In this document: positions 53,136 through 62,526 of the stretch, piece by piece
Numbering within the stretch: position 1 is the first letter of the stretch
Layout of the letters: each line of letters begins with the position of its first letter
Assembly: GCF_018279705.1 (NCBI RefSeq)
Contig: NZ_CP036498.1
Location: forward strand, 3,179,001-3,243,000
Direction: 5' to 3'
Origin: Tardiphaga alba
GTDB lineage: Bacteria > Pseudomonadota > Alphaproteobacteria > Rhizobiales > Xanthobacteraceae
DNA length: 64,000 bases
Program-made: the position numbers and the translations under genes
Notes under the pieces: generated by a model
Database searches by the model: none
What the model saw: only the letters and a program-made list of their open reading frames with translations
What the model was told of the DNA's origin: nothing

Positions 53136-54320
53136 TCAGCTCTTCGGATATGCGATTTCGAAGGCGGCGAGATGCGTCTCGATTTTGGCGGGATCAAAAG
53201 CCGGCCCGGCAAAAGCCCCGACCGGATCGCCGGCGTGGTCATCGCCACCGCCGGACTTGCCGATGGCCGCGTCGTAGAGATCAGGTCGGAACACGGACTC
53301 CGCGATGGCCAGCGCCTCAGGGCTGATTGCTGTCTGGCCCCAACGCACCATCTGGGCATAGAGCCACGCGGCCTGCCTCGGATCGGGCCGCCCGGCGTCT
53401 TCGCGGCCGACCAGGAGATAGCGGTTGCTCTCGCGCCAGGTGCCATCGGGCGAAATCTTGAGCTTGCCGTCCAGCGTCCGCTGCAGCACCTCGGGAGACA
53501 CGCCAATCCGTTCGGGCCTGGCGAGAATGGCCGTGACCTCGCCGCGATTCTCCGGCGCTTCGATGAAGGCGGCCGCTTTCACATGCGCGCGCGTCAGCGC
53601 AACGACGATCTCCGGGTTCTTCTCCGCCCAGACCTGCCGGATGCCCAGCACCTTCTCGGCCGCGCGCTGCAGGATATCCGATGCAAAGTGCAGGATATGG
53701 CCGATGCCGAGATCGACCGCGACCGAATTCCAGGGCGCGCCGACACAGAAAGCATCCACATGCCCGTTGGCGAGACTGTCCACCATGTATGGCGGCGGCA
53801 GCACCACGAGCCGCACATCCTCGTCGGGATCGACGCCGCCTGCGGCCATCCAGAACCGGAGCTGGTAGTTGTGGGTGGAGAACGGGAACGTCATCCCGAA
53901 GGTCAGCGGATCGGCCCCTGCCCGCGCCCGTGCCACCACCACGCGGTTCAGCGCCTGCGCCGTCGCCATGGGATTGGCAAAATCGGGATTGTTGGCATCG
54001 CCATCCAGCTCCGACATGATTGCCGCATGCAGCGCCGGTGACACCGTGATGGCATTTCCATTGATGCCAAGATTGAACGGCGCCACGATCGGCACCCTCA
54101 CATGGCCTAGCCCGAGGCTCGACGCGATCGCGACCGGCGCCAACAGGTGTGCGGCCTCGAACAGGCCGATATTCAGCTTGTCGCGGACATTCGACCATGA
54201 CACTTCGCGGACGAGTTCGACAGCAAGTCCCTCGTCCTTCGCAAAGCCCTTGTCGACGGCAACGATCAGTGCGGCAGCATCAACCAGCGGAATGAAACCG
54301 ATGCGAAGCGGATGGGTCAT
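53136..54320 (-). CDS. nasS: NasS-like nitrate-sensing protein (NrtA/CmpA family, cytoplasmic)
   Basis: A 394-residue CmpA/NrtA-type protein without a signal peptide, starting MTHPLRIGFIPLVDAAALIV. Family motifs are WSNVRDKLNIGLFEAAHLLA, PFNLGINGNAITVSPALHAA, FCVGAPWNSVAVDLGIGHIL and HLLAPVAIASSLGLG. In Azotobacter, Paracoccus and Bradyrhizobium, NasS binds nitrate or nitrite and releases NasT. Its ATG overlaps the nasT stop (ATGA), confirming the pair. Confidence 0.9.
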   Translation of the reverse strand: MTHPLRIGFIPLVDAAALIVAVDKGFAKDEGLAVELVREVSWSNVRDKLNIGLFEAAHLLAPVAIASSLGLGHVRVPIVAPFNLGINGNAITVSPALHAAIMSELDGDANNPDFANPMATAQALNRVVVARARAGADPLTFGMTFPFSTHNYQLRFWMAAGGVDPDEDVRLVVLPPPYMVDSLANGHVDAFCVGAPWNSVAVDLGIGHILHFASDILQRAAEKVLGIRQVWAEKNPEIVVALTRAHVKAAAFIEAPENRGEVTAILARPERIGVSPEVLQRTLDGKLKISPDGTWRESNRYLLVGREDAGRPDPRQAAWLYAQMVRWGQTAISPEALAIAESVFRPDLYDAAIGKSGGGDDHAGDPVGAFAGPAFDPAKIETHLAAFEIAYPKS

Positions 54321-54904
54321 TTCAAAAGCTCCGCTGCGGTGATGATCGACTGTGCGATCTCGCCGATCTTCTTCTTCTCGCGCATCGCCGTGGAGCGCAG
54401 CAGGACATAGGCCTCTTCTTCATTGAGGCCCTTGAGCTTCATCACGATGCCCTTGGCACGGTCGATGATCTTGCGCTCCTCCAGCGCCGACTTGGTGCGC
54501 TCGAGTTCGTCCTGCAGCTTGGAGAAGGCGTTGAAGCGGGAAATGCAGAGATCGAGGATCGGCTTGATCCGCTCCTTCTTCAGCCCGTCCACGATATAGG
54601 AAGATACCCCCGCATCCACCGACGCCCGCGCCGACTCGGCGTCGCTCTGGTCCACGAACATGGCGACCGGCCGGCGCACCGCGCGGGACACCTGGAACAT
54701 TTGCTCCAACACGTCGCGGCTGGGGTTTTCGAGGTCGATCAGGATGACCTCGGGATCGAGCTGGTAAATCCGGGCCAGCAGGTTCTGCATTTCCCGGATG
54801 TGGTGCACATCGCCATAGCCGGCCTCGCGCAGCCCTTCTTCAAGGATGGCGGCCCGGATCGGGCTTTCGTCGACGATGACGATCTTGGGCGACTTGTCGG
54901 GCAT
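54317..54904 (-). CDS. nasT: NasT, ANTAR-domain antitermination response regulator
   Basis: A 195-residue protein. A receiver-like domain (about 7-120, with acidic VIVDESP and ILIDLENPS) precedes a coiled-coil and a C-terminal ANTAR domain (IIDRAKGIVMKLKGLNEEEA then YVLLRSTAMREKKKIGE). It promotes antitermination of nitrate/nitrite assimilation (and in Bradyrhizobium nos) genes by binding leader RNA hairpins when freed from NasS. A GAGAG-type site precedes the ATG at 54904; MDRYPAESP at 54931 is an in-frame alternative. Confidence 0.92.
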   Translation of the reverse strand: MPDKSPKIVIVDESPIRAAILEEGLREAGYGDVHHIREMQNLLARIYQLDPEVILIDLENPSRDVLEQMFQVSRAVRRPVAMFVDQSDAESARASVDAGVSSYIVDGLKKERIKPILDLCISRFNAFSKLQDELERTKSALEERKIIDRAKGIVMKLKGLNEEEAYVLLRSTAMREKKKIGEIAQSIITAAELLK

Positions 54905-54993
54905 CGGGCTCTCGGCTGGATACCTATCCATAGCATGCGGCGCTGCGGCATAAAGCCTTGTATTGAGAGCCAGCGAGGACTGCGGGCTACGGC

Positions 54994-55359
54994 CTATAAA
55001 GCATAGGGCGTGCGAATTCCGGGATCGTCGGGCGGAAAGTCCTTCGTATTGCGGGTCACCAGCAGACGTGCGGCGGTCTGCGCCGTTGCCCAGATCACCG
55101 CATCGGGCAGCTTGATGCGATGCGTCTGCCGCAACGTCACTGCACGATCGGCAATCGCGTTGTCCAGGGCGATGACTTCGAAGCCGCCGAGAAAGCGGCG
55201 GGTCTGCTCGACCAGATCGCGTTTCGCGCCCACCATCACCTCCATCCAGGTAATGATGCTGATGGCGCGATTTTCGAAACGCGCGATCTCTTCGCGGGCC
55301 TGGGGCACGGCGTTCAGATGGTCGATGAGGATGTTGGTGTCGAATAGCGCGCCTACCAT
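54994..55359 (-). CDS. vapC: VapC-type PIN-domain toxin
   Basis: A 121-residue PIN-domain ribonuclease. The acidic residues are in LFDTNILIDHL (first Asp), ITWMEVMVGA (Glu), and LPDAVIWATAQ (late Asp), with LLVTRNTKDFPP near the C-terminus. It would cleave RNA when not bound by its antitoxin. It overlaps the antitoxin gene by 7 bp, the usual toxin-last order. Confidence 0.9.
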   Translation of the reverse strand: MVGALFDTNILIDHLNAVPQAREEIARFENRAISIITWMEVMVGAKRDLVEQTRRFLGGFEVIALDNAIADRAVTLRQTHRIKLPDAVIWATAQTAARLLVTRNTKDFPPDDPGIRTPYAL

Positions 55360-55568
55360 TCGCTGCGCACCTTGTCCTGATAGGCCAGACCATCGACCTC
55401 ACGTTTGCCCCACAGGCCGAAACCGTCCTCCACCTGGGCGCGATGATGGCGTTGGAGATAGTCGTCGATCGCCGCCCGGATCAGCGCAGCACGAGACTGC
55501 CTCCCTCGTTTCGCCAGCGCGTCCAAGGCTTTCACCTGGGCGTCGCTCATATCGATCAAAGCACGCAT
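55353..55568 (-). CDS. vapB: VapB-type antitoxin, ribbon-helix-helix
   Basis: A 71-residue protein with a ribbon-helix-helix N-terminus (MRALIDMSDAQVKALDALAK then RRGRQSRAALIRAAIDDYLQR) and a C-terminal toxin-binding tail (VEDGFGLWGKREVDGLAYQD). The pair forms a type II toxin-antitoxin module. The ATG at 55568 is preferred to one four codons upstream. A palindrome lies just upstream. Confidence 0.85.
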   Translation of the reverse strand: MRALIDMSDAQVKALDALAKRGRQSRAALIRAAIDDYLQRHHRAQVEDGFGLWGKREVDGLAYQDKVRSEW

Positions 55569-55581
55569 CACACCCTCCACT

Positions 55582-55600
55582 GATATGCTATATACATATC
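55582..55600. promoter_or_regulatory. Probable autoregulatory operator/promoter of vapBC
   Basis: GATATGCTATATACATATC has 6-bp inverted arms (GATATG / CATATC) around a TATA-rich centre and lies 14 bp before the antitoxin ATG. Ribbon-helix-helix antitoxins bind such short dyads that overlap the -10 region. Confidence 0.5.
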
Positions 55601-55839
55601 ATATGAATCCATAAAATGGAAGTGACCGGTAGGATGAGCAGAGGAGCGCCGCAACGTGCCCCCTCCAGCAGACCGCTTGTGACAGCGGGCGCGCTGCTGC
55701 CGTCGCCCTTCAGGCTAAGGCGGACAAGTCGTCTTGCCCACCCCGCAAGGGGAATTCGCCCCCTCATCACCGCGCATAAATCCTTGAATTTGCGAGCAAA
55801 TGGGACTACCTGCTGCCCTTCAATCAGGCAGATCGAAAC
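55601..55839. other. Intergenic region upstream of rimO
   Basis: About 240 bp between divergent vapBC and rimO. There is a short GC-rich hairpin (CCCCGCAAGGGG) near 55745. No riboswitch or RNA gene is recognised. Confidence 0.35.
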
Positions 55840-57168
55840 ATGCAGCAGGCCGCCGCGCCCAAAATCTCGTTTGTGTCCTTGGGATGCCCCAAAGCCTTGG
55901 TGGATTCCGAGCGCATCATCACGCGCCTGCGCGCCGAAGGCTATGAGCTAGCCCGCAAGCATGATGGCGCCGATGTGGTCATCGTCAACACCTGCGGCTT
56001 CCTTGACAGCGCCAAGCAAGAATCGCTGGGCGCCATCGGCGAGGCCATGGCGGTCAATGGCAAGGTCATCGTCACCGGCTGCATGGGCGCCGAGCCCGAG
56101 CAGATCGAGGCGGCCTATCCCAATGTGCTGTCGATCACCGGCCCGCAGCAATATGAGAGCGTGTTGGACGCCGTGCATCGTGCGCTGCCGCCGGTGCACA
56201 ATCCGCATATCGATCTCGTCCCGCCGCAGGGCATCAAGCTGACCCCGCGGCACTATGCCTATCTGAAGATTTCCGAAGGCTGCAACAATCGCTGCACCTT
56301 CTGCATCATCCCGAAGCTGCGCGGCGATCTCGTCTCGCGCTCGGCCAAGGACGTGCTGCTCGAAGCCGAGAAGCTGGTGAAGGCCGGCGTCAAGGAGCTG
56401 CTGGTGGTGTCGCAGGACACCTCGGCTTACGGCGTCGATATCAAATATGCCGAGAGCATGTGGAAGGATCGCAGCGTCCGCGCCAAATTCTACGATCTCG
56501 CCAAGGAACTCGGCGATCTCGGCGCGTGGGTGCGGCTGCAGTATGTCTATCCCTATCCTCATGTGGATGAAGTCATCGGCCTGATGACGCCCGGCAGCAA
56601 TGTGCTGCCCTATCTCGACATCCCGTTCCAGCATGCCGCGCCGAACGTGCTGAAGGCGATGAAGCGACCTGCCGCGCAGGACAAGACGCTCAACCGCATC
56701 AAGGCCTGGCGAGAGCAATGCCCCGACCTCGTGCTGCGCTCGACCTTCATCGTCGGCTTTCCCGGCGAGACCGAGGACGATTTCCAGTATCTGCTGGACT
56801 GGCTCGACGAAGCGCAGATCGACCGCGTCGGCGCGTTCAAATATGAGCCGGTGGCGGGCGCCGTCTCGAACGGCATCGGCCTCGATGTGCCGGCCGAACT
56901 GAAGCAGCAGCGCTGGAACGCGCTGATGGAGCGCCAGCAGAAGATCTCGGCCCGCCGCCTCAAGCGCAAGGTCGGCACGCGGCAGCAAGTGATCATCGAC
57001 GAGGTCGGCCCGACCGTGTCGAAGGGCCGCTCGAAGGCAGATGCGCCGGAGATCGATGGTGCGGTGTATGTAACTGCGCGGCGACCTCTTAAGGTCGGAG
57101 AGATCGTCACGGCGAAAATAGAGCGTGCGGATAACTACGATCTGCACGGGACGGTGGCGGGGTTTTAA
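55840..57168 (+). CDS. rimO: Ribosomal protein S12 methylthiotransferase RimO
   Basis: A 442-residue radical-SAM enzyme that adds a methylthio group to an Asp of S12. The N-terminal UPF0004 domain has cluster Cys at C16, C52 and C81 ([30 protein letters not shown]). The radical-SAM cluster is C148-x3-C152-x2-C155 ([12 protein letters not shown]), and a C-terminal TRAM domain follows (about 375-440). The [10 protein letters not shown] signature separates RimO from MiaB. No strong ribosome site is seen. Confidence 0.95.
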   Translation: MQQAAAPKISFVSLGCPKALVDSERIITRLRAEGYELARKHDGADVVIVNTCGFLDSAKQESLGAIGEAMAVNGKVIVTGCMGAEPEQIEAAYPNVLSITGPQQYESVLDAVHRALPPVHNPHIDLVPPQGIKLTPRHYAYLKISEGCNNRCTFCIIPKLRGDLVSRSAKDVLLEAEKLVKAGVKELLVVSQDTSAYGVDIKYAESMWKDRSVRAKFYDLAKELGDLGAWVRLQYVYPYPHVDEVIGLMTPGSNVLPYLDIPFQHAAPNVLKAMKRPAAQDKTLNRIKAWREQCPDLVLRSTFIVGFPGETEDDFQYLLDWLDEAQIDRVGAFKYEPVAGAVSNGIGLDVPAELKQQRWNALMERQQKISARRLKRKVGTRQQVIIDEVGPTVSKGRSKADAPEIDGAVYVTARRPLKVGEIVTAKIERADNYDLHGTVAGF

Positions 57169-57189
57169 TTGGAACGTAGGGGTTCTTAA

Positions 57190-57340
57190 CCCTCCCCTTG
57201 TGGGGAGGGTCGGCCGAAGGCCGGGGTGGGGGTGCCCACGTGACGTAGGGCTTGTGGAAGCACCCCACCCGTCTCGAAGCTCGCTGAACGCTCGCTTCGA
57301 TCCACCCTCCCCGCTGCGCCGCTTCGCGGCTTGGGGAGGG
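57190..57340. repeat. Intergenic palindromic repeat (CCCTCCCC family)
   Basis: CCCTCCCCTTGTGGGGAGGG near the start and TCCCCGCTGCGCC...TTGGGGAGGG at the end form nested inverted repeats, with CGGCCGAAGGCCGGGGTGGGGG inside. It lies between convergent rimO and the quinone reductase gene. Confidence 0.75.
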
Positions 57341-57349
57341 AAAAGAAGG

Positions 57350-58324
57350 TCACACCTTCAAAATCACAGCACCTGTCGTCTTGCGGGCTTCCAGATCCGT
57401 GTGCGCCTTGGCTGCATCCTTCAGCGCATAGGCGTGGTTGATCGGCACATGCAGTTTGCCGTCGATCACCGCGGAGAACAGCGTATCCGCGCCTTCCAGC
57501 AAATCTTTCCGCTTGGCCACATAGTCGTTGAGCTTTGGCCGCGTCGCGAACAGCGAGCCGTGATTGTTGAGTTCAGCGATCGCGAAGGGCGGCACTGGGC
57601 CCGACGCATTCCCGAACGACACCCACAGGCCCAGCGGCTTCAAGCAGGACAATGAGCCAGGGAACGTCGTCTTGCCGACGCCGTCATAGACGACATCGCA
57701 CAACTCATTGCGCGTGATCTGCCTGACGCGCTCGACGAAGTTTTCCTCGTTGTAATAGATGACGTGGTCGCAGCCATTGGCGAGCGCGAGTTCGCCCTTT
57801 TCCTTCGAGCCGACAGTGCCGATCACATGCGCGCCCATCGCCTTGGCCCATTGGCAGGCGATCAGGCCGATGCCGCCGGCCGCAGCGTGGATCAGCACGC
57901 GGTGGTGCGGCTCGACCTTGAAGGTCTTGTGCAGCAGATACCAGACCGTGAGCCCCTTGAGCATCAGCACCGCGCCCTGCTCATGGGTGATGCGATCCGG
58001 CAGCTTCACCAGGCGATCGGCGGCAAAGACGCGCTCGGTCGCGTAGCTGCCGAGATTGGAATAGTAGGCGACGCGATCGCCCGGATGGAAACCGGTGACG
58101 CCTGCCCCAACGCTGACCACCTCGCCCGACGCTTCGTTGCCCGCGATGAAAGGCAACTGCGGCGCCTTATAGAGGCCGGTGCGGAAATAGGTGTCGATGA
58201 AATTGACGCCGATGGCATGCTGGCGAATACGAACTTCGCCTGCGCCCGGTGCCGGCACCTCGACATCCTCATAGGTCAGCACTTCGGGTCCGCCAACCTG
58301 ATGGACGCGCACGGCCTTCGTCAT
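57350..58324 (-). CDS. NADPH:quinone oxidoreductase (zeta-crystallin-like, QOR family)
   Basis: A 324-residue medium-chain reductase without zinc ligands. GNEASGEVVSVGAGVTGFHP lies in the N-terminal domain, and the NADPH-binding motif AAAGGIGLIACQWAKAMGAH is near residues 146-165. YDGVGKTTFPGSLSCLKPLG and KTTGAVILKV follow. It probably reduces quinones by one electron or related enals. It is preceded by an ordinary ribosome site, and is monocistronic. Confidence 0.9.
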   Translation of the reverse strand: MTKAVRVHQVGGPEVLTYEDVEVPAPGAGEVRIRQHAIGVNFIDTYFRTGLYKAPQLPFIAGNEASGEVVSVGAGVTGFHPGDRVAYYSNLGSYATERVFAADRLVKLPDRITHEQGAVLMLKGLTVWYLLHKTFKVEPHHRVLIHAAAGGIGLIACQWAKAMGAHVIGTVGSKEKGELALANGCDHVIYYNEENFVERVRQITRNELCDVVYDGVGKTTFPGSLSCLKPLGLWVSFGNASGPVPPFAIAELNNHGSLFATRPKLNDYVAKRKDLLEGADTLFSAVIDGKLHVPINHAYALKDAAKAHTDLEARKTTGAVILKV

Positions 58325-58389
58325 CGCTCAATCTCCCTGAATGACTTCGCGCACAAGCGATACCAATGGCCGGGAGATGTCAACCGGAC

Positions 58390-59112
58390 CTAGCCTCGCT
58401 TCCTGCGGTTACGCTTGGCCAGCACGTTGAACAGTTCAACCGCCGCCGAAAACAGGATGGCAAAATAGATGTAGCCGCGCGGGATATGGAAACTGAAACC
58501 ATCTGCCACCAGCGACACGCCGATCAGCACGAGGAATGCAAGCGCCAGCATCTTGGTGGTTGGATATTCCGCGACGAAACGCGCCACCGGCCCCGACGAC
58601 ACATACATCACCGCACAGGCGATGATGACCGCTGCCACCATGATCTCGATATCCTGCGCCATGCCGATGGCCGTGATAATGCTGTCGAGCGAGAAGACGA
58701 GATCGACGACGACAACCTGCAGGATCACCCACGCAAACGCATTCGGCACCGGCTTGTCGGTCACCGCACCCTCGCGGGCTTCGACTTCGGCATGGATTTC
58801 ATGCGTCGCCTTGGCGATCAGGAAAAGGCCACCGAAAATCAGGATCAGATCGCGCCACGATAGCGAGAAGCCGAAGGCCGTCACCACCGGCGCGGTGAGG
58901 CCGATCAGCCAGACCAGGATGCTCAACAGCGCGATCCGGAAGATCAGCGCGAGCGCCAGACCGATCTGTCGTGCGCGCGTCGCTTGCGGCTCCGGCAGCC
59001 GCGACACCAGCACCGACAGGAAAATCACATTGTCGATGCCGAGCACGATTTCGAGCGCAGTCAGCGTCAGCAGCGCGGCCCAGGCTTCCGGGCTGGAGAA
59101 CAATTCGATCAT
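58390..59112 (-). CDS. TerC-family integral membrane protein
   Basis: A 240-residue protein with about seven membrane helices. The family signature is ALEIVLGIDNVIFLSVLVSR, with the repeated VVDLVFSLDSIITAIGMAQD. Acidic residues in the helices (E, D) suit metal transport. TerC homologues are linked to tellurite resistance and Mn2+ efflux (Alx/MeeY). Its ATG overlaps the end of pcs by 4 bp on the same strand. Confidence 0.9.
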   Translation of the reverse strand: MIELFSSPEAWAALLTLTALEIVLGIDNVIFLSVLVSRLPEPQATRARQIGLALALIFRIALLSILVWLIGLTAPVVTAFGFSLSWRDLILIFGGLFLIAKATHEIHAEVEAREGAVTDKPVPNAFAWVILQVVVVDLVFSLDSIITAIGMAQDIEIMVAAVIIACAVMYVSSGPVARFVAEYPTTKMLALAFLVLIGVSLVADGFSFHIPRGYIYFAILFSAAVELFNVLAKRNRRKRG

Positions 59113-59843
59113 GGCGTGGAGGGCCTCATGAGGCGGATGACGGCGTCACCGCAGACAATGTAGAGCGCGATCAGGCAGAGCGAGATGGTCACAGGCAGAG
59201 CAACATCGAAATTCTGTATCAGCGTGATGACGGCCAATCCCGCCCATACCGCCATCAGCATCAGATTGAGCCATCGCAAACGCTTGACGCGTACGGGATG
59301 CAATACATGCAGCGGGACGAAAGTCAGGATGATCAGCGCCAGCACCACAGCGCTCGCCAGCATCGGCGAAGGCTGCAGCAGAAACAGATAGAACGCCGCT
59401 CCGTTCCACAGCGCCGGAAAGCCGCGGAAATGGTTGTCGTCGGTCTTCATCCTGAGATCGGCGAAATACAGCGCGCTGGTGACGACTATGCCGGCACCAA
59501 GCAGCGTGGCGGTCCACGGTGCCAGCAGACCAGAGGTGGCGATCGCATAGGCCGGAACGAACACGTAAGTGAGGAAGTCGACCACGAAATCCAGCGCGTC
59601 GCCCGACCAGTTCGGCAACACGCGGCCGACATCGAGATAACGCGCCATGGGACCGTCGAGCCCGTCGATCACGAGGGCCAGACCGAGCCAGCCGAACATC
59701 GCGGCCCACTCGCCGCGCACAGCGCTCATCATGGCGATCAACGCAACTCCGGCGCCAAGCGCCGTGAAAATATGAACGGAGAACGCCGCCATGCGCGCGG
59801 GCCGTGGAACAGACGGACGATTGTCGGGACTCGAAGCGGTCAT
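59109..59843 (-). CDS. pcs: Phosphatidylcholine synthase
   Basis: A 244-residue integral membrane CDP-alcohol phosphotransferase. The motif D-G-x2-D-G-x2-A-R...G-x3-D-x3-D is present as DGLDGPMARYLDVG and SGDALDFVVDFLTYVF. Pcs makes phosphatidylcholine from CDP-diacylglycerol and choline, typical of plant- and animal-associated alphaproteobacteria. The frame is open to 59981 and would then overlap the divergent monooxygenase gene; MTASSPDNRPSVPRPARMAA at 59843 is the normal family start. Confidence 0.88.
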   Translation of the reverse strand: MTASSPDNRPSVPRPARMAAFSVHIFTALGAGVALIAMMSAVRGEWAAMFGWLGLALVIDGLDGPMARYLDVGRVLPNWSGDALDFVVDFLTYVFVPAYAIATSGLLAPWTATLLGAGIVVTSALYFADLRMKTDDNHFRGFPALWNGAAFYLFLLQPSPMLASAVVLALIILTFVPLHVLHPVRVKRLRWLNLMLMAVWAGLAVITLIQNFDVALPVTISLCLIALYIVCGDAVIRLMRPSTP

Positions 59844-59979
59844 GGACAACGGATTGCTAGCAGGAATTGCAGAACTTTGCACGGCGACGCTTGCGGCGTT
59901 CGGCCGCCGAGGCCGAGTGGAACGATTTTGCAACGCGTCATGGCTTGAAAAGACCGGCCCAAAAGCCGATGGTTCGGCC

Positions 59980-61176
59980 ATGACCGATACCCCCGCTTCC
60001 CTCTATGACGTCGCCATTGTCGGTGGCGGTCCGGCCGGCCTTGCCGCGGCCGTGGCCGTGGCCGAAACCGGCGCCCGCACGGCGCTCGTCGCCCGCCGCC
60101 TGCCCTATGCGGACAACCGCACCACCGCCCTCCTCGGCGGCTCCGTCGACTTTCTCCAGTCGCTCGACGTCTGGCATCGCTGCGCCGACAAGGCGGCCGC
60201 GCTGACCACCATGCGGCTGGTGGACGACACCAACCGGCTGATCCGCGCGCCAGAGGTCAAGTTCGTCAGCGAGGAGATCGGTCTCGACACGTTCGGCTAC
60301 AATATCGAGAACCGCGAATTGATGATCGCGCTGGAAGCGCGCGCGGCGGAGCTGAGCAATCTCGTCCGCATCGACGACGAGGCCGCTTCGGTCAACCCCG
60401 GCGAGATGGAAGTGACCATCCTCACCGCACAGGGCGAGACCATTGCAGCGCGGCTCGCGGTCGGCGCCGACGGCCGGCAATCCATGTCCCGCGACGCCGC
60501 CGGCATCACCGCCGAGCGCCGTCCGCTGGATCAGGTGGCCGTCACGTTCAATGTCAGCCACAGCCGCCCGCACCGGAACGTATCGACCGAATTCCACACA
60601 CCGGCCGGTCCGTGCGTATTCGTGCCGCTGCCCGGCGACCGCTCCAGCATCGTCTGGATCAACAAGCCCGCAGACGCCGAGCGCCTGATGGCGCTGAGCG
60701 ACGATGACCTGTCGGCAGCCATCGAAAAGCAGTCGCACTACATCCTCGGCCGCATGACGGTCGAGCCCGGACGCTATCGCTTTCCGCTCGGGATCGGCGG
60801 GCCGCGGGAGCTCGCGAAAAACCGCGTGGTGCTGGTGGGCGACGCCGCGCATGTGGTGCCGCCGATCGGCGCGCAGGGTCTCAATCTCGGCCTGCGCGAT
60901 GCGTCCGATCTGGCCGACATGGTCCGCGACGCCGGCACCGCCGGTCAGGACATCGGCGCGCCCGACGTCATTGCGCGCTACACCCGCATGCGCCGCAGCG
61001 ATATCGCCTCGCGCACCTTCGCCATCGACATGGCCAACCGTTCGCTGCTCAACGACCTGCTGCCGGTCCAGATCATCCGTGCCGCCGGCATGCATGCGAT
61101 GGGCGCCATCGGCCCGCTGCGCCGGCTCGCCATGCGCGAGGGGCTGTCGCCGTCATGGCGCAAGAGCGCATTCTAA
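59980..61176 (+). CDS. FAD-dependent hydroxylase of the UbiH/UbiF/Coq6 family
   Basis: A 398-residue flavoprotein monooxygenase. The dinucleotide motif VAIVGGGPAGLAAAVAVAET is at the N-terminus, GADGRQS (DG motif) in the middle, and RVVLVGDAAHVVPPIGAQGL with GLNLGLRDASDLADMV (GD motif) in the C-terminal third. Ubiquinone ring hydroxylation is likely, but other aromatic hydroxylases share these motifs. The ATG at 59980 is chosen over the extended frame from 59791. Confidence 0.88.
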   Translation: MTDTPASLYDVAIVGGGPAGLAAAVAVAETGARTALVARRLPYADNRTTALLGGSVDFLQSLDVWHRCADKAAALTTMRLVDDTNRLIRAPEVKFVSEEIGLDTFGYNIENRELMIALEARAAELSNLVRIDDEAASVNPGEMEVTILTAQGETIAARLAVGADGRQSMSRDAAGITAERRPLDQVAVTFNVSHSRPHRNVSTEFHTPAGPCVFVPLPGDRSSIVWINKPADAERLMALSDDDLSAAIEKQSHYILGRMTVEPGRYRFPLGIGGPRELAKNRVVLVGDAAHVVPPIGAQGLNLGLRDASDLADMVRDAGTAGQDIGAPDVIARYTRMRRSDIASRTFAIDMANRSLLNDLLPVQIIRAAGMHAMGAIGPLRRLAMREGLSPSWRKSAF

Positions 61177-62126
61177 GGAAAAGCGATCTGGCCTGACTTC
61201 AGGAGATACATCACAGAGGTCAGCGTGAGCACTGACACGAAGGTGCCCAGCAGAACCGCGACCGAGGCCGGCTCGATCCAGCTGTCATATTGCCGCGCGA
61301 TCACGAACACATTGAGCGCCGGCGGCAACGATGCCAGCAGAACGGCGGTGGCCGCCCAGACCGGCGGAAACGGGCCGAGCAACAGCATCAGGCCGAACAC
61401 GATCAGCGGATGGATCAGAAGCTTGATCATGATCAGGCCCGGAATCTCCCATGGCACGCGCCCGAGCGGCCGCAGCGCGACGGTGACGCCAAGCGCGAAC
61501 AGCGCCACCGGCGCCGCCGAATTCTGCAGGAACAGCAGCATGCCATCGAGCGCCACCGGCATCTGGATATGGAATGCTGCCACGGCCGCACCGAGATAGG
61601 CCGCCACGATCAGCGGATGCAGCAGGATGTGCTTGATGACGATGCCGATGGTCGGGAGCAATGGCCGCTTGTCGGCCGAGGTCAGCGCCATCATCAACGG
61701 CGCGATCGAAAACAGGAAGATACTGTCGAAGCAGAACACCAGCGCCGTCGGCACCGCCGCGGACGGACCGAGCACGGCCAGCGCCAGCCCCGGCCCCATA
61801 TAGCCGATATTGCCATAGCCGCCCGCCAGCCCCGCCATCCCGGCCTCGCGCATGGTCAACCGGCCGAGGAATTTGCCGGTGCCCACGGACAGGAAGAACG
61901 CCGTTGCGGTGGCCAGCGTGGTGCCGATCACGAAGGGCAGATTGTTCAGCTCCTCGAACGGCGTCTTCGCCATGATTCGGAAGAACAGCGCAGGCAGGGA
62001 GACATAGAGCAGGAAAAAATTCATCCAGGCCAGGCCGGACTCGGGCAGGCTCTTCACCTTGCCGCAGGCAAAGCCGATGAAGATCAGGCCGAAATACGGT
62101 AATGCGAGATTGAGGACATCCATCAT
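61173..62126 (-). CDS. AEC-family (auxin efflux carrier-like) transporter
   Basis: A 317-residue membrane protein with about ten helices. The start MMDVLNLALPYFGLIFIGFA and the internal ...PALNVFVIARQYDSW / GGYGNIGYMGPGLAL segments are typical of AEC/MdcF permeases, which move small organic acids such as malonate or malate. It overlaps the UbiH-like stop by 4 bp on the opposite strand (convergent). Confidence 0.87.
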   Translation of the reverse strand: MMDVLNLALPYFGLIFIGFACGKVKSLPESGLAWMNFFLLYVSLPALFFRIMAKTPFEELNNLPFVIGTTLATATAFFLSVGTGKFLGRLTMREAGMAGLAGGYGNIGYMGPGLALAVLGPSAAVPTALVFCFDSIFLFSIAPLMMALTSADKRPLLPTIGIVIKHILLHPLIVAAYLGAAVAAFHIQMPVALDGMLLFLQNSAAPVALFALGVTVALRPLGRVPWEIPGLIMIKLLIHPLIVFGLMLLLGPFPPVWAATAVLLASLPPALNVFVIARQYDSWIEPASVAVLLGTFVSVLTLTSVMYLLKSGQIAFP

Positions 62127-62526
62127 GGGCCGGCATTCGCCTTTTGCTTCTGGCCCATTGGTGGGAAACCCAATGTTTTGGACTTATGAGCCAATGCTAT
62201 TACGATCTAACGAGGAATTAATACCAAACCGAATGGCATAAGCCCATTGCGCTGCCGTCGATGCTCGCCCGAACCATAAGGCCTCCCATTCCCCACCGAT
62301 CGCGCTTCGCCACGACAGCGGCAACGCATTCGCACGGAATCAAATCGATTCAAAGATCTAGCAGTCTGTTACCTCGCACCAAGCGAGCTGTCGAAGCCCG
62401 TTTGATGCAACAGGAACGGAACGCAGGGCTAGGAACCATTCCCGATGGCCAGGGACCGCTCGGTCTTCAAAGCATCGCCCGCTTGAAGATCGCCTCAGTG
62501 CGGCCGCCGGCCGCCGCTTCTTCGGA
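62127..62526. other. Intergenic region, nothing recognised
   Basis: About 400 bp upstream of the AEC gene and downstream of the sigma-factor fragment. Several short frames here have no protein character. No hairpin of note is seen. Confidence 0.35.

Noticed and set aside
55601..55839. A structured RNA or riboswitch ahead of rimO
   Set aside because: Only a small hairpin is present; no conserved riboswitch core was recognised.
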